A DNA stretch of 63,493 bases from DASYRM01 sp036004405 (lineage in GTDB: Bacteria > Acidobacteriota > Vicinamibacteria > Vicinamibacterales > UBA2999): NCBI GenBank assembly GCA_036004405.1, contig DASYRM010000164.1:1-63493 (forward strand), read 5' to 3'. Under the pieces are notes generated by a model. That model ran no database searches and was not told where the DNA came from. It saw nothing but the letters and a program-made list of their open reading frames with translations. Positions within the stretch are counted from its first letter, which is position 1. Every line of letters begins with the position of its first letter. This document shows, one piece after another, positions 32,264-40,705 of the stretch. The position numbers and the translations under genes are program-made.

Positions 32264-33655
32264 TCATCGGCACGCTCGATTCGTAAGATCCCCGATCCGC
32301 TCACGCTTCCACCACGCGCCCGTCGCCGCCCGCTCGGCGCGTGACGTGAAGTGGTACTGGTAGTACACGAGCTTCACGCATTGCGGGCGGCCGCCGAGCG
32401 GGTTCGGCCCCAGCAGGCGGGCTACCGCCGCGTCGCCGTCGAGCACGCGCTGCATCAGCGCCGCCAGCCACCGCTGCGCGCCCTGCGGATCGAGCGCCGC
32501 GAACCACATCTGCCAGTCGAGCCGCGGCATGTGCGGCTCGACGAACGACGGCCGGCGCGTGACGTCACCCGCCTTCCACATGAACTCGTATTCCTTCCAG
32601 CTCGTGCCATCGCCGCTGACTTCGATGACGATCTCCGGCCGTTCCGTGGTCATCACGCGGAAGAGCCCATAGCCGTTGATCGAGTCGAGCGGCGCCACGG
32701 CACCGAGCGCCGCGCTCGACCAGGCGCGGCGCAGCACGCTCGGCTGCCCCCGCGTCAGATCGATCTCACGGAAGAGCGTCATCACGCTGAAGCAGGCGAC
32801 GAGGAGGGCGAGGCCGCTCGCCAGCAGGTGCCAGATCGCCGCGCCGTTGAGCGGACCCGGCGGCGACCCGGCTGGCGGCGGCCGCCACGTCAGCATGCGA
32901 TCGTCGAGCAGCGCCAGGTACAGCACGATCGTGAGCAGGTTGAAGAACCCGTAGTTGCCCGTCGCCGCGATCCCGAGCTGGAGCGCGATCATGATCACCG
33001 CCGCCACCGCGCGCACGCGGACGAAGCGCGGCGGCGCGAAGATCAGCCACGACACGGCCACCTCGACGACGAACATGCCGGCCGCCGACCAGAAGTGGAC
33101 CGACGCTGGCAGCTGGTGCATGTACCAGCTGGTCCAGGCCGGGATCGGCTGCGTTTCGTAGTGATAGGTCAGCGCCGTCCACGCCGCCCAGGTGCGATCC
33201 CCGCTGACGATCTTCGTCACGCCGGAGAGGAACGTGAGCTTGAACGCCAGGAACCACAACACCCAGCGCACGGCCGCCGGCGGCTCCAGGTCCGTGGACA
33301 GGCGCGAGCGCCAGGCGAACGGCGCGTAGAGGACGGCCAGCAGCCCGGTCTCGAGCAGCAGCCCGTCCCACTGAAACCGCAGAAACTCCTCGCCGGCGAT
33401 CGTCAACGACCAGTAGAGCGCCCAGGCCACCACCGCCGACGCCGCCGGCACGACGCCGGCGACGAGCAGAACGGACACCGCCGCACCGCCCCAGGCGCGC
33501 AGCAGCAGCGATCGGTCGCTGGCGGCAGGGATCAGGCCGTGCTCGCCGACCAGGCCCGTGATCTGGACCGCCAGCGACACGAACGCCATCAGATATACGA
33601 CGCCGAGCAGCCGGAGGAACAGCCAGCGCGAACGGACGAACGTGGCCAGAGGCAC
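32264..33655 (-). CDS. Lipase maturation factor family membrane protein
   Basis: 463 residues from GTG 33655. The N-terminal two thirds has about nine hydrophobic segments (LRLLGVVYLMAFVSLAVQI, VWALYWSL-type repeats) with the LMF signatures FLRFQWDGLLLETG, KLTFLSGVTKIVSGDRTW, TYHYETQPIP and WYMHQLP. The C-terminal part holds MTTERPEIVIEVSGDG, WKEYEFMWK and RLDWQMWFAAL. The vertebrate homologue LMF1 helps lipoprotein lipase folding in the ER; the bacterial role is unknown. The carboxylesterase at 42-44 kb is too far away to suggest a partner. Confidence 0.9.
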   Translation of the reverse strand: MPLATFVRSRWLFLRLLGVVYLMAFVSLAVQITGLVGEHGLIPAASDRSLLLRAWGGAAVSVLLVAGVVPAASAVVAWALYWSLTIAGEEFLRFQWDGLLLETGLLAVLYAPFAWRSRLSTDLEPPAAVRWVLWFLAFKLTFLSGVTKIVSGDRTWAAWTALTYHYETQPIPAWTSWYMHQLPASVHFWSAAGMFVVEVAVSWLIFAPPRFVRVRAVAAVIMIALQLGIAATGNYGFFNLLTIVLYLALLDDRMLTWRPPPAGSPPGPLNGAAIWHLLASGLALLVACFSVMTLFREIDLTRGQPSVLRRAWSSAALGAVAPLDSINGYGLFRVMTTERPEIVIEVSGDGTSWKEYEFMWKAGDVTRRPSFVEPHMPRLDWQMWFAALDPQGAQRWLAALMQRVLDGDAAVARLLGPNPLGGRPQCVKLVYYQYHFTSRAERAATGAWWKRERIGDLTNRACR

Positions 33656-33657
33656 GT

Positions 33658-33671
33658 GGGTCTTCAGACCC
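33658..33671. repeat. Small dyad in the gap between two minus-strand genes
   Basis: GGGTCT and AGACCC around TC, embedded in a GTGGGTCTTCAGACCCGC context. It fills most of the 19-base gap. A degenerate copy (TGGGTCTTCAGACCGC) lies at about 13962-13977, after the DUF4159 gene. Confidence 0.5.
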
Positions 33672-33674
33672 GCC

Positions 33675-34475
33675 TCAACGTGAGCTCTTTGGATGTCCCG
33701 GCGGCGCCGCGTCGGGCACGATCAGGAAGTAGCGGTTGTTCTCGTCGCAGATGTATTCGATCAGCTCGTCGTCGGGCTGATACACGAGCGGCTGCGTTAC
33801 CTTCCAGGGGCGCGTGTACGTCTTCGGGTCATCGATCGTCACCTCGATGTCCATGTGGCCGAAGTCGCGGCGGATGAACCGCTCGATGACGCGCAGCCGC
33901 TCGGTGGCCGGACGGCCCGCGTTGTCGAGCCACACGTTGTCGTTGAAACCGGCGCTCTCCACCACGAACGCGTCGCCCTCCCACTTGCCCACCGAGTAGC
34001 CGAACCACGCGGGGCTCGGGTCCTTGGGCAGCTCTCGCCCGTCGGTGAAGATCTGGCGGTACGAGTGGATCGCCTCGTAGAGGATGACCACCATCCCGGG
34101 CATGTCGAGGATCTTGAACGGATAGGGCACGAAGTCGGATCGCGGCACGCCGCCGACGATGCAGTTCGACGTTGGATCGTCCTTGGCCAGGTTGGCCGCG
34201 CGCTCTTTCGTCACCGCCTCCGCCCACGCCTGATAGGGAATCGAGTCGCCGCGCGCCAGCCCGGCGGCGACGTCTGCGATCAGCCGGGCGGGCGCCGGCT
34301 TCCATAGCCCGGACAGCGAAGGTCGGCCGTCGGCCGTACGAGGCGCCGGGGCCGCGAGGTCGGCTCGGCCGTTCGGTAAGCGCGGGATCCCGGGCGTGGG
34401 GATCTTCAGCCACTGACCGTGGAGCGACACGGCTGTGGTCATCGCCAGGGCCAGCACGAGCAGCACGCGTCTCAT
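33675..34475 (-). CDS. Exported family-A protein (copy 2)
   Basis: 266 residues with a Sec signal (MRRVLLVLALAMTTAVSLHG). It has the family-A order: QWLKIPTPGIPRLPNGRAD, LAAPAPRTADGRPSLSGLW, SNCIVGGVPRSD, WFGYSVGKWEGDAFVVES and VTIDDPKTYTRPWKV, then DELIEYICDENNRY. The last block also occurs in copy 1 as EMIEFICNENERS. Function unknown. The FSGxW start and the late 'ExCxE' end are the most constant parts of the family. Confidence 0.8.
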   Translation of the reverse strand: MRRVLLVLALAMTTAVSLHGQWLKIPTPGIPRLPNGRADLAAPAPRTADGRPSLSGLWKPAPARLIADVAAGLARGDSIPYQAWAEAVTKERAANLAKDDPTSNCIVGGVPRSDFVPYPFKILDMPGMVVILYEAIHSYRQIFTDGRELPKDPSPAWFGYSVGKWEGDAFVVESAGFNDNVWLDNAGRPATERLRVIERFIRRDFGHMDIEVTIDDPKTYTRPWKVTQPLVYQPDDELIEYICDENNRYFLIVPDAAPPGHPKSSR

Positions 34476-34580
34476 GGCCGGAAGGATATCTCGTCCCCGT
34501 TAAATCTTTCACGCTCGAGCCTCCGGGTGCGGCGAGGGTGGCAGACTAGACGTTTACGGTAGATATCGGGAGGTGTTCCG

Positions 34581-35372
34581 ATGGCAGTTGCGACCTCGAC
34601 CTTGCTCGGCCGGCCGGTCTGGTACGAGCTGATGACGACGGATATGAAGGCGGCCGAATCGTTCTACAAGACCATCGTGGGCTGGACGACCGAGCCCTTC
34701 CCCGGTGCGGGCCATCCGTACACGGCGCTCAATCGCAGCGGCAAGGTGGGAGTGGGCGGCATCATGGAACGGCCGGCAGAGATGAAGGCGCCGCCGTTCT
34801 GGGCGATGTATGTCGCCGTGCCCAAGCTCGAAGATGCCGTGGCGCAGATTACGCGGCGTGGCGGCAAGACCCACACCGATGTCATCTCGATCAAGGACGT
34901 CGGCCGGATGCAGCTGATGATGGACCCGCAGGGCGCGGCGTTCTACATCATCGAGCCGGCCAGCTCCGAGCAGCGGCCCGAAGCGGCGCCGGAAGTGGGC
35001 GACGCGTCGTGGCACGAGCTGATGACCACCGACGCCGACGCGGCGTTGAAGTTCTACCAGGACGTGTTCCACTGGCAGCTCGACTCGACCATGGATATGG
35101 GCGAGATGGGCAAGTACCTGATGTTCAAGCGCCCGACCGGGCACGGCATGATCGGCGGCATCATGAACAAGCCGCCGCAGATGGCCAACGTCCCGCCCAA
35201 CTGGCTGATCTACTTCCGTGTGCCGGACGTGGATGCCGCCGCCGAGCGCATCAAAGCCGCCGGCGGAAAGATCCTCTCCGGTCCGATGGACGTCCCGGAC
35301 GGGGACCGCGTCTTGAGCGCCACCGACCCGCAAGGCGCCGCCTTCGGGCTCCATACCAAGAAGAAGGCCTGA
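34581..35372 (+). CDS. VOC superfamily protein with two glyoxalase-like domains
   Basis: 263 residues, ATG preceded by GGGAGGTG. Two similar halves: residues 10-130 (RPVWYELMTTDMKAAESFYK, then IKDVGRMQLMMDPQGAAFYI) and 145-260 (ASWHELMTTDADAALKFYQ, then DRVLSATDPQGAAFGLH). Each half has the beta-alpha-beta-beta-beta pattern of vicinal-oxygen-chelate proteins. The EL and H residues near each start could be metal ligands. It is cytoplasmic. Relatives are often annotated as hydroxylase-like or antibiotic-resistance proteins, but no substrate can be inferred. Confidence 0.88.
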   Translation: MAVATSTLLGRPVWYELMTTDMKAAESFYKTIVGWTTEPFPGAGHPYTALNRSGKVGVGGIMERPAEMKAPPFWAMYVAVPKLEDAVAQITRRGGKTHTDVISIKDVGRMQLMMDPQGAAFYIIEPASSEQRPEAAPEVGDASWHELMTTDADAALKFYQDVFHWQLDSTMDMGEMGKYLMFKRPTGHGMIGGIMNKPPQMANVPPNWLIYFRVPDVDAAAERIKAAGGKILSGPMDVPDGDRVLSATDPQGAAFGLHTKKKA

Positions 35373-35417
35373 GCGCCGCTTGGCGTGGTGCGGCAACGGA
35401 CTTATCCTTGCCGCACC

Positions 35418-36440
35418 ATGCCGACTCCTCCATTCAAGCGGCAGATGCCGCCGCTTGCGCTGCGCTGCCTGATGGGCGCCACCATGTTTGGCGTGATGGG
35501 CCCCCTCGCGCGCTATCTGGACCGGCGAGGGCGGGCGCCCGCCGCCGCCGCCAGGATGGCGGCTCGCCGCTACGCGTCACTCAAAGCCAGGAATCCGTTC
35601 ACAGGCTACACGCCAACGGCCCACGACGTGTTCGTGGCCGCGCACGTGAAGAGCGGCACCAACTGGATGATGCAGATCGCCCATCAGCTCGCCTTTCACG
35701 GCGAAGGCGAATACGAGCACATCCACAGCGTGGTGCCCTGGCCGGACGTGCAGCTCCTCGGTCCGATGAAGGGCTACGCCATCCCAATCGATGATCCGTC
35801 GGTGTGGATGGCTTCGCCTGAGCAGAAGCGCGTCATCAAGACTCATTGCGACTGGGATTGGCTGCCCTACTCGCCCGAGGCCCGCTACATCATCCCGATC
35901 CGCGACCCCAAGGACGTCTTCGTCTCGAGCTATCACTTCTTCGTCAAGGACGGTCCGCTGCAGGCTACGCGCTTCTCGCCGGAGACGTGGTTGGAGATCT
36001 TTCTGCGCGCCGGCATGGGCCCATGGACCGTCTGGCCAGTGAACACGGCCAGCTACTGGGCAGAGCGGCACCGGCCCAACTTGCTGATTGTGCCGTTCAA
36101 CGCCATGAACGCCGACCTGCGCGGCACGGTGCGCAGGGTGGCGGAGTTCATGAACGTGCGCCGTGACGACGGCGTGATCGACCGCGTGTGCGAAAAAGCG
36201 TCCTTCGGCTACATGAAGCAGACCGACCACAAGTTCCGTGCGTGGCAGATGATCCCCTGGGCCGACACCGCCGCCCCGATGATGCGAAAAGGCGAGAAGG
36301 GGTCGTCGGGCGACCTCCTGACACCCGAGCAGCAGCGCCGGATGGACGAGCACTTCATGACGGAGCTCCGGCGGCTGGGCTCCGACTTCCCCTACGAAGA
36401 GTTCTGCGAGGTGAGCTCCGGGCTGCAGGCCACGGCCTGA
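35418..36440 (+). CDS. Sulfotransferase family protein
   Basis: 340 residues from ATG 35418. The 5'-phosphosulfate-binding loop VAAHVKSGTNWMMQ is at about 73-86 and the 3'-phosphate-binding segment PIRDPKDVFVSSYHF at about 165-180, as in PAPS-dependent sulfotransferases (PF00685). A hydrophobic N-terminal stretch (LALRCLMGATMFGVMGPL) might be a membrane anchor. The acceptor is unknown. It precedes the PQQ dehydrogenase by 13 bases on the same strand. Confidence 0.85.
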   Translation: MPTPPFKRQMPPLALRCLMGATMFGVMGPLARYLDRRGRAPAAAARMAARRYASLKARNPFTGYTPTAHDVFVAAHVKSGTNWMMQIAHQLAFHGEGEYEHIHSVVPWPDVQLLGPMKGYAIPIDDPSVWMASPEQKRVIKTHCDWDWLPYSPEARYIIPIRDPKDVFVSSYHFFVKDGPLQATRFSPETWLEIFLRAGMGPWTVWPVNTASYWAERHRPNLLIVPFNAMNADLRGTVRRVAEFMNVRRDDGVIDRVCEKASFGYMKQTDHKFRAWQMIPWADTAAPMMRKGEKGSSGDLLTPEQQRRMDEHFMTELRRLGSDFPYEEFCEVSSGLQATA

Positions 36441-36453
36441 TATCCTCTCCGCC

Positions 36454-38580
36454 ATGCGCCGAGCCGTAGCCGCCACCCTGTTCCTGGCCGTCGCCGCGGC
36501 TCTCGTGGCTCTGTACGTAGAGGCGGACCTTCAGGTCCGCCTGAGCGCGCAAACCGCGCAGCGGGACTTTTCCACCGCCGCGCTCGTCGCGCCGCCCTCG
36601 TCGCGCTGGCCGACCAACGGCGGCAACTTTGCGAACCAGCGCTGGTCGCCGCTCACGGCGATCAATCGCGCCAACGTGGCGCAGCTCAAGGGCGTGTGGC
36701 GCGCGCGGCTGCGCGGGTCCGGCACGCAGCCGCAGTACTCCGGCTTCGGCACTCCGCTCGTGGACGATGGCGTCGCCTACGTCAGCACCGGCGCCAACGA
36801 CGTCTTCGCCCTGTCGATCGACACTGGCGAGATCCTCTGGCAGTGGGCGTCGAACGTCGACCCGAGCATCACCTCCGTCTGCTGCGGCTGGAACAACAAG
36901 GGCGTCGCGCTCAGCGACGACAAAGTCTTCCAGGGGCTGCTCGACGGCCGCCTCGTCGCGATCGATCGCGCCACCGGCACGCTGGCGTGGTCCATTCAGG
37001 CGGAGCGCTGGCAGGAGAACTTCTCGATCACCGCCGCGCCGCTCTACGTCGACGGCATGGTGGTCGTCGGCTTCGCCGGCGGTGACCGCGGCACGCGCAG
37101 CCGCTTGAAGGCCTACGACGCCAAGGACGGCCGGCTGCGCTGGACCTTCTACACGATTCCCGGCCCCGGCGAGCCCGGCCACGACACCTGGCCCAAGGAC
37201 AACGACGCGTGGAAGTACGGCGGCGCCGCCCTCTGGCAGACGCCGGCCTACGACCCCGAGCTCGGGCTGCTCTACTTCTCCACCGGCAACGCCGCGCCCG
37301 ACTACAACGGCGGCAACCGCGCCGGCGACAACCTCTATGCCGCGTCGATGCTCGCCATCGAGGCCAAGACCGGCAAGTACCGCTGGCACTTCCAGCAGGT
37401 GCATCACGACATCTGGGACTACGACGCCGTCAATCCGGTGGTGCTGATGGACGTGCGCATGGGCGGGCGCACGCGCAAGGCGATCGTCGAGGTGGGCAAG
37501 ACCGGCTTCGCCTACATCCTGGATCGCGAGACCGGCAAGCCGCTGATTGGTATCGACGAGAAGCCGGTACCGCAAGAGCCGCGGCAGGCTACCGCCAGGA
37601 CGCAGCCGTTCCCGCGCGGCGAGGCCATCGTGCCGCAGTTCATCGAGCTGGCGCCCGAGGGGCACAAGCTCGTGAACGACGGCCGCATCTTCACGCCGTT
37701 CGTCGGGCCCGACTCGGTGATCGTGGCCCCTGGCATCTGGGGCGGCGCCAGCTGGCCGCCGAGCTCGTACGACCCCGTGCAGCAGCGGCTGTTCGTCTGC
37801 GCGTCGTCCGTGATCAACGGCTACACCGGCGGCGGCGATCCCAAGGTGACGCCGCCCGTCAACGGCAACTCGTTCTTGGGCGGCGCCACCACGTTCACGC
37901 GCGTGGCGCGCACCGGCGTCATCGCCGCCGTGGACGTGACCACCAACACGCTCGCGTGGCGCTACCAGTGGCCCGAGCAGTGCTACAGCGGCACGCTGGC
38001 GACGGCCGGCGGGCTGCTGTTCGTCGGCCGCAACGACGGACGGCTCACCGCGCTCGACTCCGCGAGCGGCAAGCAGCTCTGGGAGTTCCAGACCGGCGCC
38101 GGCATGCACGCGCCGGCCACAACGTTCGAGCACAAGGGGAAGCAGTACGTGCTGGCGTATTCAGGCGGCGCGGCGCTGCTCGGCTCCGCGCGCGGCGACA
38201 GCGTGTGGCTCTTCGCGGTGGACGGGACGATGGGGCCAGTGCAGGCGGGCTCGCCCGTGCCGCGGAACGCCGTGACCATCTCGGAAGGGCGCGCGCCAGG
38301 CACTCCGGTCGCGGGCGGCGCCGCACCTGCCGCGAGCCTTGCGGCCGCCAACGTCGAGAACGGCCGCAGGCTGTTCGCCCAGGCGTGCGCGGTGTGCCAC
38401 GGCGAGGATGGGAAGAGCGGCCACGGCGCGGCGCCGTCGCTCGCCGCGGTGAAGGATCTGCAGTTTGCGATTCAGACGGTGACCGCCGGCCGCAACACCA
38501 TGCCGGCGTTTCGGGAGTCGTTTACGCCGGAGCAGATTCGCGACGTGAGCGCGTTCGTCACGGGCACGCTGGCGCGTTAG
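36454..38580 (+). CDS. PQQ-dependent dehydrogenase with C-terminal cytochrome c domain
   Basis: 708 residues. The signal core is AVAATLFLAVAAALVAL. Propeller features are WSPLTAINRANVAQLKGVW, a vicinal CC pair (SVCCGWNNKG, about residue 145), RWTFYTIPGPGEPGHDTW, GNAAPDYNGGNRAGDNLYAAS and QVHHDIWDYDAVNPVVL. The last 80 residues carry one haem c site, CAVCHGEDGKSGHG, with a TMPAFRESF Met ligand. This is the quinohaemoprotein layout, in which the fused haem takes electrons from PQQ. The segment LYVEADLQVRLS at the signal/mature junction is encoded by a palindromic element. Substrate unknown. Confidence 0.9.
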   Translation: MRRAVAATLFLAVAAALVALYVEADLQVRLSAQTAQRDFSTAALVAPPSSRWPTNGGNFANQRWSPLTAINRANVAQLKGVWRARLRGSGTQPQYSGFGTPLVDDGVAYVSTGANDVFALSIDTGEILWQWASNVDPSITSVCCGWNNKGVALSDDKVFQGLLDGRLVAIDRATGTLAWSIQAERWQENFSITAAPLYVDGMVVVGFAGGDRGTRSRLKAYDAKDGRLRWTFYTIPGPGEPGHDTWPKDNDAWKYGGAALWQTPAYDPELGLLYFSTGNAAPDYNGGNRAGDNLYAASMLAIEAKTGKYRWHFQQVHHDIWDYDAVNPVVLMDVRMGGRTRKAIVEVGKTGFAYILDRETGKPLIGIDEKPVPQEPRQATARTQPFPRGEAIVPQFIELAPEGHKLVNDGRIFTPFVGPDSVIVAPGIWGGASWPPSSYDPVQQRLFVCASSVINGYTGGGDPKVTPPVNGNSFLGGATTFTRVARTGVIAAVDVTTNTLAWRYQWPEQCYSGTLATAGGLLFVGRNDGRLTALDSASGKQLWEFQTGAGMHAPATTFEHKGKQYVLAYSGGAALLGSARGDSVWLFAVDGTMGPVQAGSPVPRNAVTISEGRAPGTPVAGGAAPAASLAAANVENGRRLFAQACAVCHGEDGKSGHGAAPSLAAVKDLQFAIQTVTAGRNTMPAFRESFTPEQIRDVSAFVTGTLAR
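36513..36542. repeat. Palindromic element inside the signal-peptide region of the PQQ dehydrogenase
   Basis: GTACGTAG flank, then AGGCGGACCT/AGGTCCGCCT with a TC loop: a near-perfect family copy. It is fully inside the coding sequence, in frame, and encodes YVEADLQVRL between the hydrophobic signal core and SAQTAQ. Confidence 0.85.
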
Positions 38581-38584
38581 GCGA

Positions 38585-39361
38585 CTAATTGGGCGTCGGT
38601 CGCGAGATGGACTCGACGACGAGAACGTCGTAGGGCGCCCTCGTCGCTTCGAGCGTCAGCCCGAGCTGTTCTCGCAGCGCGGTGAGCAGGGCGGCGCGCC
38701 CCTCGGGCGTCTGGTCGCTCGGATCTTTGGTCGGGTCGCCGGCGTCCCCCCACGCAAGGTCGAAATCGAAGGTGCCCGTGAGCCCGGTGCGATCGACGAC
38801 CGGACCCTTGATCACCGCATCCAGCAACGGCGTCAGCTGAGCCATCGTCCGGCCGAACCCCTTGATGGACCCGTCGGTTTGAAACATGCAGTATCGATTC
38901 TGACAGTCGTTGCGCGACTGCGTCAGCTTCGGCCCCAGCGTTCCGTCGCCGCGAACCTTCTTCAGCTCGTATACAGGAATGGTGCGCTGCTCGCGCCGAG
39001 CCCGCAGGGCGAAACGATCGGCGAGGAGCCGCTGCACCATGCGGCGCACCTGCTCGTCGCTGGCCGAGGTATCCGCGAACCTCGCGTCGATCTGGTACCG
39101 CGTCTCGGTCCAACCGGGCGCGCCGATGACCTGATAGTCGCGGAGACGGAAGGCGTATCGAAGGATCCAGCGCACGGACAGATTCGTGACCGTGAACCGT
39201 CCGGGAGTGCTTCTGAACACACCATCGAGCTCGAGCGATTCGCTCTCCTTCACGGAGGCGACTTCGAATGCGGGGCTCTGGGTCGGCTGGTCCTGAGGGA
39301 GCACGGCGGCCGGTGCGCCAAGTAACGCCACGAGCAGCAACGGAAGCAATCGTCGCGACAT
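38585..39361 (-). CDS. TIGR03435 family exported protein
   Basis: 258 residues from ATG 39361; ATG 39379 is also in frame and would overlap the AAA gene. Signal peptide RRLLPLLLVALLGAP. The family pattern is clear: AFEVASVKESE, GRFTVTNLSVRWILRYAF, YQVIGAPGWTETRYQIDA, MVQRLLADRFALRARREQR, IPVYELKKV, then VVDRTGLTGTFDFDLAW near the C-terminus. TIGR03435 is a soil-bacterial, Acidobacteria-enriched family of unknown function. It lies immediately downstream of the AAA gene. Confidence 0.92.
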   Translation of the reverse strand: MSRRLLPLLLVALLGAPAAVLPQDQPTQSPAFEVASVKESESLELDGVFRSTPGRFTVTNLSVRWILRYAFRLRDYQVIGAPGWTETRYQIDARFADTSASDEQVRRMVQRLLADRFALRARREQRTIPVYELKKVRGDGTLGPKLTQSRNDCQNRYCMFQTDGSIKGFGRTMAQLTPLLDAVIKGPVVDRTGLTGTFDFDLAWGDAGDPTKDPSDQTPEGRAALLTALREQLGLTLEATRAPYDVLVVESISRPTPN

Positions 39362-39375
39362 GGCGACCATTGGTA

Positions 39376-40377
39376 TCAAAGAACGAGCGCGACGATCAAC
39401 GCCGCCAGCGCCAGCACAAATGCGGCGGCGCTCAGCGGCACGGCCCAGGCCGCCGCTGGGAAGCCCGGCGGCACGTCGTGCGCTACGACTGGAACCAGAC
39501 CCGTGCCGGCGGCTGCCGAGAACAGCGACTGCTGCATCACGCGCTTGCCAGCGATCACCTCCTGGATACCGGTTTCGAGGTGCCGCTGGTGGATGGCCCG
39601 GGTGGCCTCGTCACCGGGCTCCAGCGCGGCGGCCGTCGCCGCCTTCAGGACCGCATTGCGGATGTCTCCGCCCGTCACCTCGTACGGCTCGGCCAGACGC
39701 ACGAAATCGACGTCGCGGTGCAGCGGCGTGCGCGAATGTATCTGGGCGCGCCAGATGCGCGCACGCGCCCGCGCGTCGGGCACCTCGAACAGCACCTGCG
39801 TGCGAATGCGCCGCTCGAACGCCGGATCGAAATTGACGGCCAGGTTGGTGGCGAAGATGACCACGCCGCGAAAGGTTTCCAACTCCCGCAGGAGCACGTT
39901 GACCACCGCGTTCGCCTCACGCGTATAGCCGATGTCGGGCGACGTCGAGCGCCGCGCGGCGATGCTGTCGGCCTCGTCGAACAGCAGTACGGCGTTCTCC
40001 TCGCGTGCGATCTGGAAGAGCTCGGCCACGTTCTTCGGCGTCTCGCCGGCCCACATCGACTCCACCTCGGCGTAGCGGACCACCAGCAGCCGTCGGCCGA
40101 GCGCATGTGCAATCGCCTCGGCGCAGATGGTCTTGCCGGTGCCGGGCGGTCCGGCGAAGTTGAACGCCAGCGCCTGGCCGGTCGAGTACCGCTCGCCCAG
40201 CCCCCATTGACGAAAGATCAGGTCGTGCCGGCGCACCTGCGTCAACGCGTGGTCGAGCGCGCGGCGCGTCGCCTCGGGCAGGACGACGTCGTCGAACGTG
40301 AGTCGAGGCGCGATCGATTGCGCGAGTGGACGCGAGCCGGTGAGGCTCGAGATCATGCGCTGCAGCGGACTGGCCAC
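39376..40377 (-). CDS. AAA ATPase with a C-terminal membrane anchor
   Basis: 333 residues from GTG 40377. One AAA module: Walker A GPPGTGKT at 76-83, Walker B AVLLFDEAD near 130-137, sensor 1 and the second region of homology as VIFATNLAVNFDPAFERRI with the arginine-finger region, then the AAA lid (LAEPYEVTGGDIRNAVLKAA). Residues after about 300 form one hydrophobic segment (VPLSAAAFVLALAALIVALVL) right at the C-terminus, so the enzyme is probably tail-anchored with the ATPase in the cytoplasm. No protease domain follows. This differs from FtsH, whose membrane helices are N-terminal. Confidence 0.85.
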   Translation of the reverse strand: MASPLQRMISSLTGSRPLAQSIAPRLTFDDVVLPEATRRALDHALTQVRRHDLIFRQWGLGERYSTGQALAFNFAGPPGTGKTICAEAIAHALGRRLLVVRYAEVESMWAGETPKNVAELFQIAREENAVLLFDEADSIAARRSTSPDIGYTREANAVVNVLLRELETFRGVVIFATNLAVNFDPAFERRIRTQVLFEVPDARARARIWRAQIHSRTPLHRDVDFVRLAEPYEVTGGDIRNAVLKAATAAALEPGDEATRAIHQRHLETGIQEVIAGKRVMQQSLFSAAAGTGLVPVVAHDVPPGFPAAAWAVPLSAAAFVLALAALIVALVL

Positions 40378-40705
40378 GATCCAACGTTAGCAGGCCGCGG
40401 GCGTTGAGCTAACCTGAGCCACTGAGTCCGACGAGCTGACGCTGGGCGAGACGGGACGCGTTTCTGCGGAAATGCGGTTCACGAAACGGCGCGGGAAGAT
40501 GACAACCGGAGCGTTTTTCGCTTGACATGATTTCCGAGCGGCCATGAAGCGGAATCCGTGAGCGCCGCCAGATAGCGCACTGAACGCGCTGCAGGGATCG
40601 CTGAGACTCGAACATCGAGCGGGTCGACACCGCAATCAACTCGCAACGCGATCGCGTCACAGCGCGCCCTCCTGCCCGCAGAAATGCGCGGGGTTACTAT
40701 CGCGC
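40378..40705. other. Intergenic region between divergent genes
   Basis: 328 bases between the AAA gene (minus) and the DUF222/HNH gene (plus). It is less GC-rich near its middle. A TTGACA hexamer is at 40522-40527, but no matching -10 sequence follows at the usual distance. No RNA gene, repeat of the palindromic family or convincing small coding sequence was seen. It presumably holds two promoters. Confidence 0.5.

Noticed and set aside
40522..40527. TTGACA as a promoter -35 element
   Set aside because: No -10-like hexamer follows 16-18 bases later on this strand.
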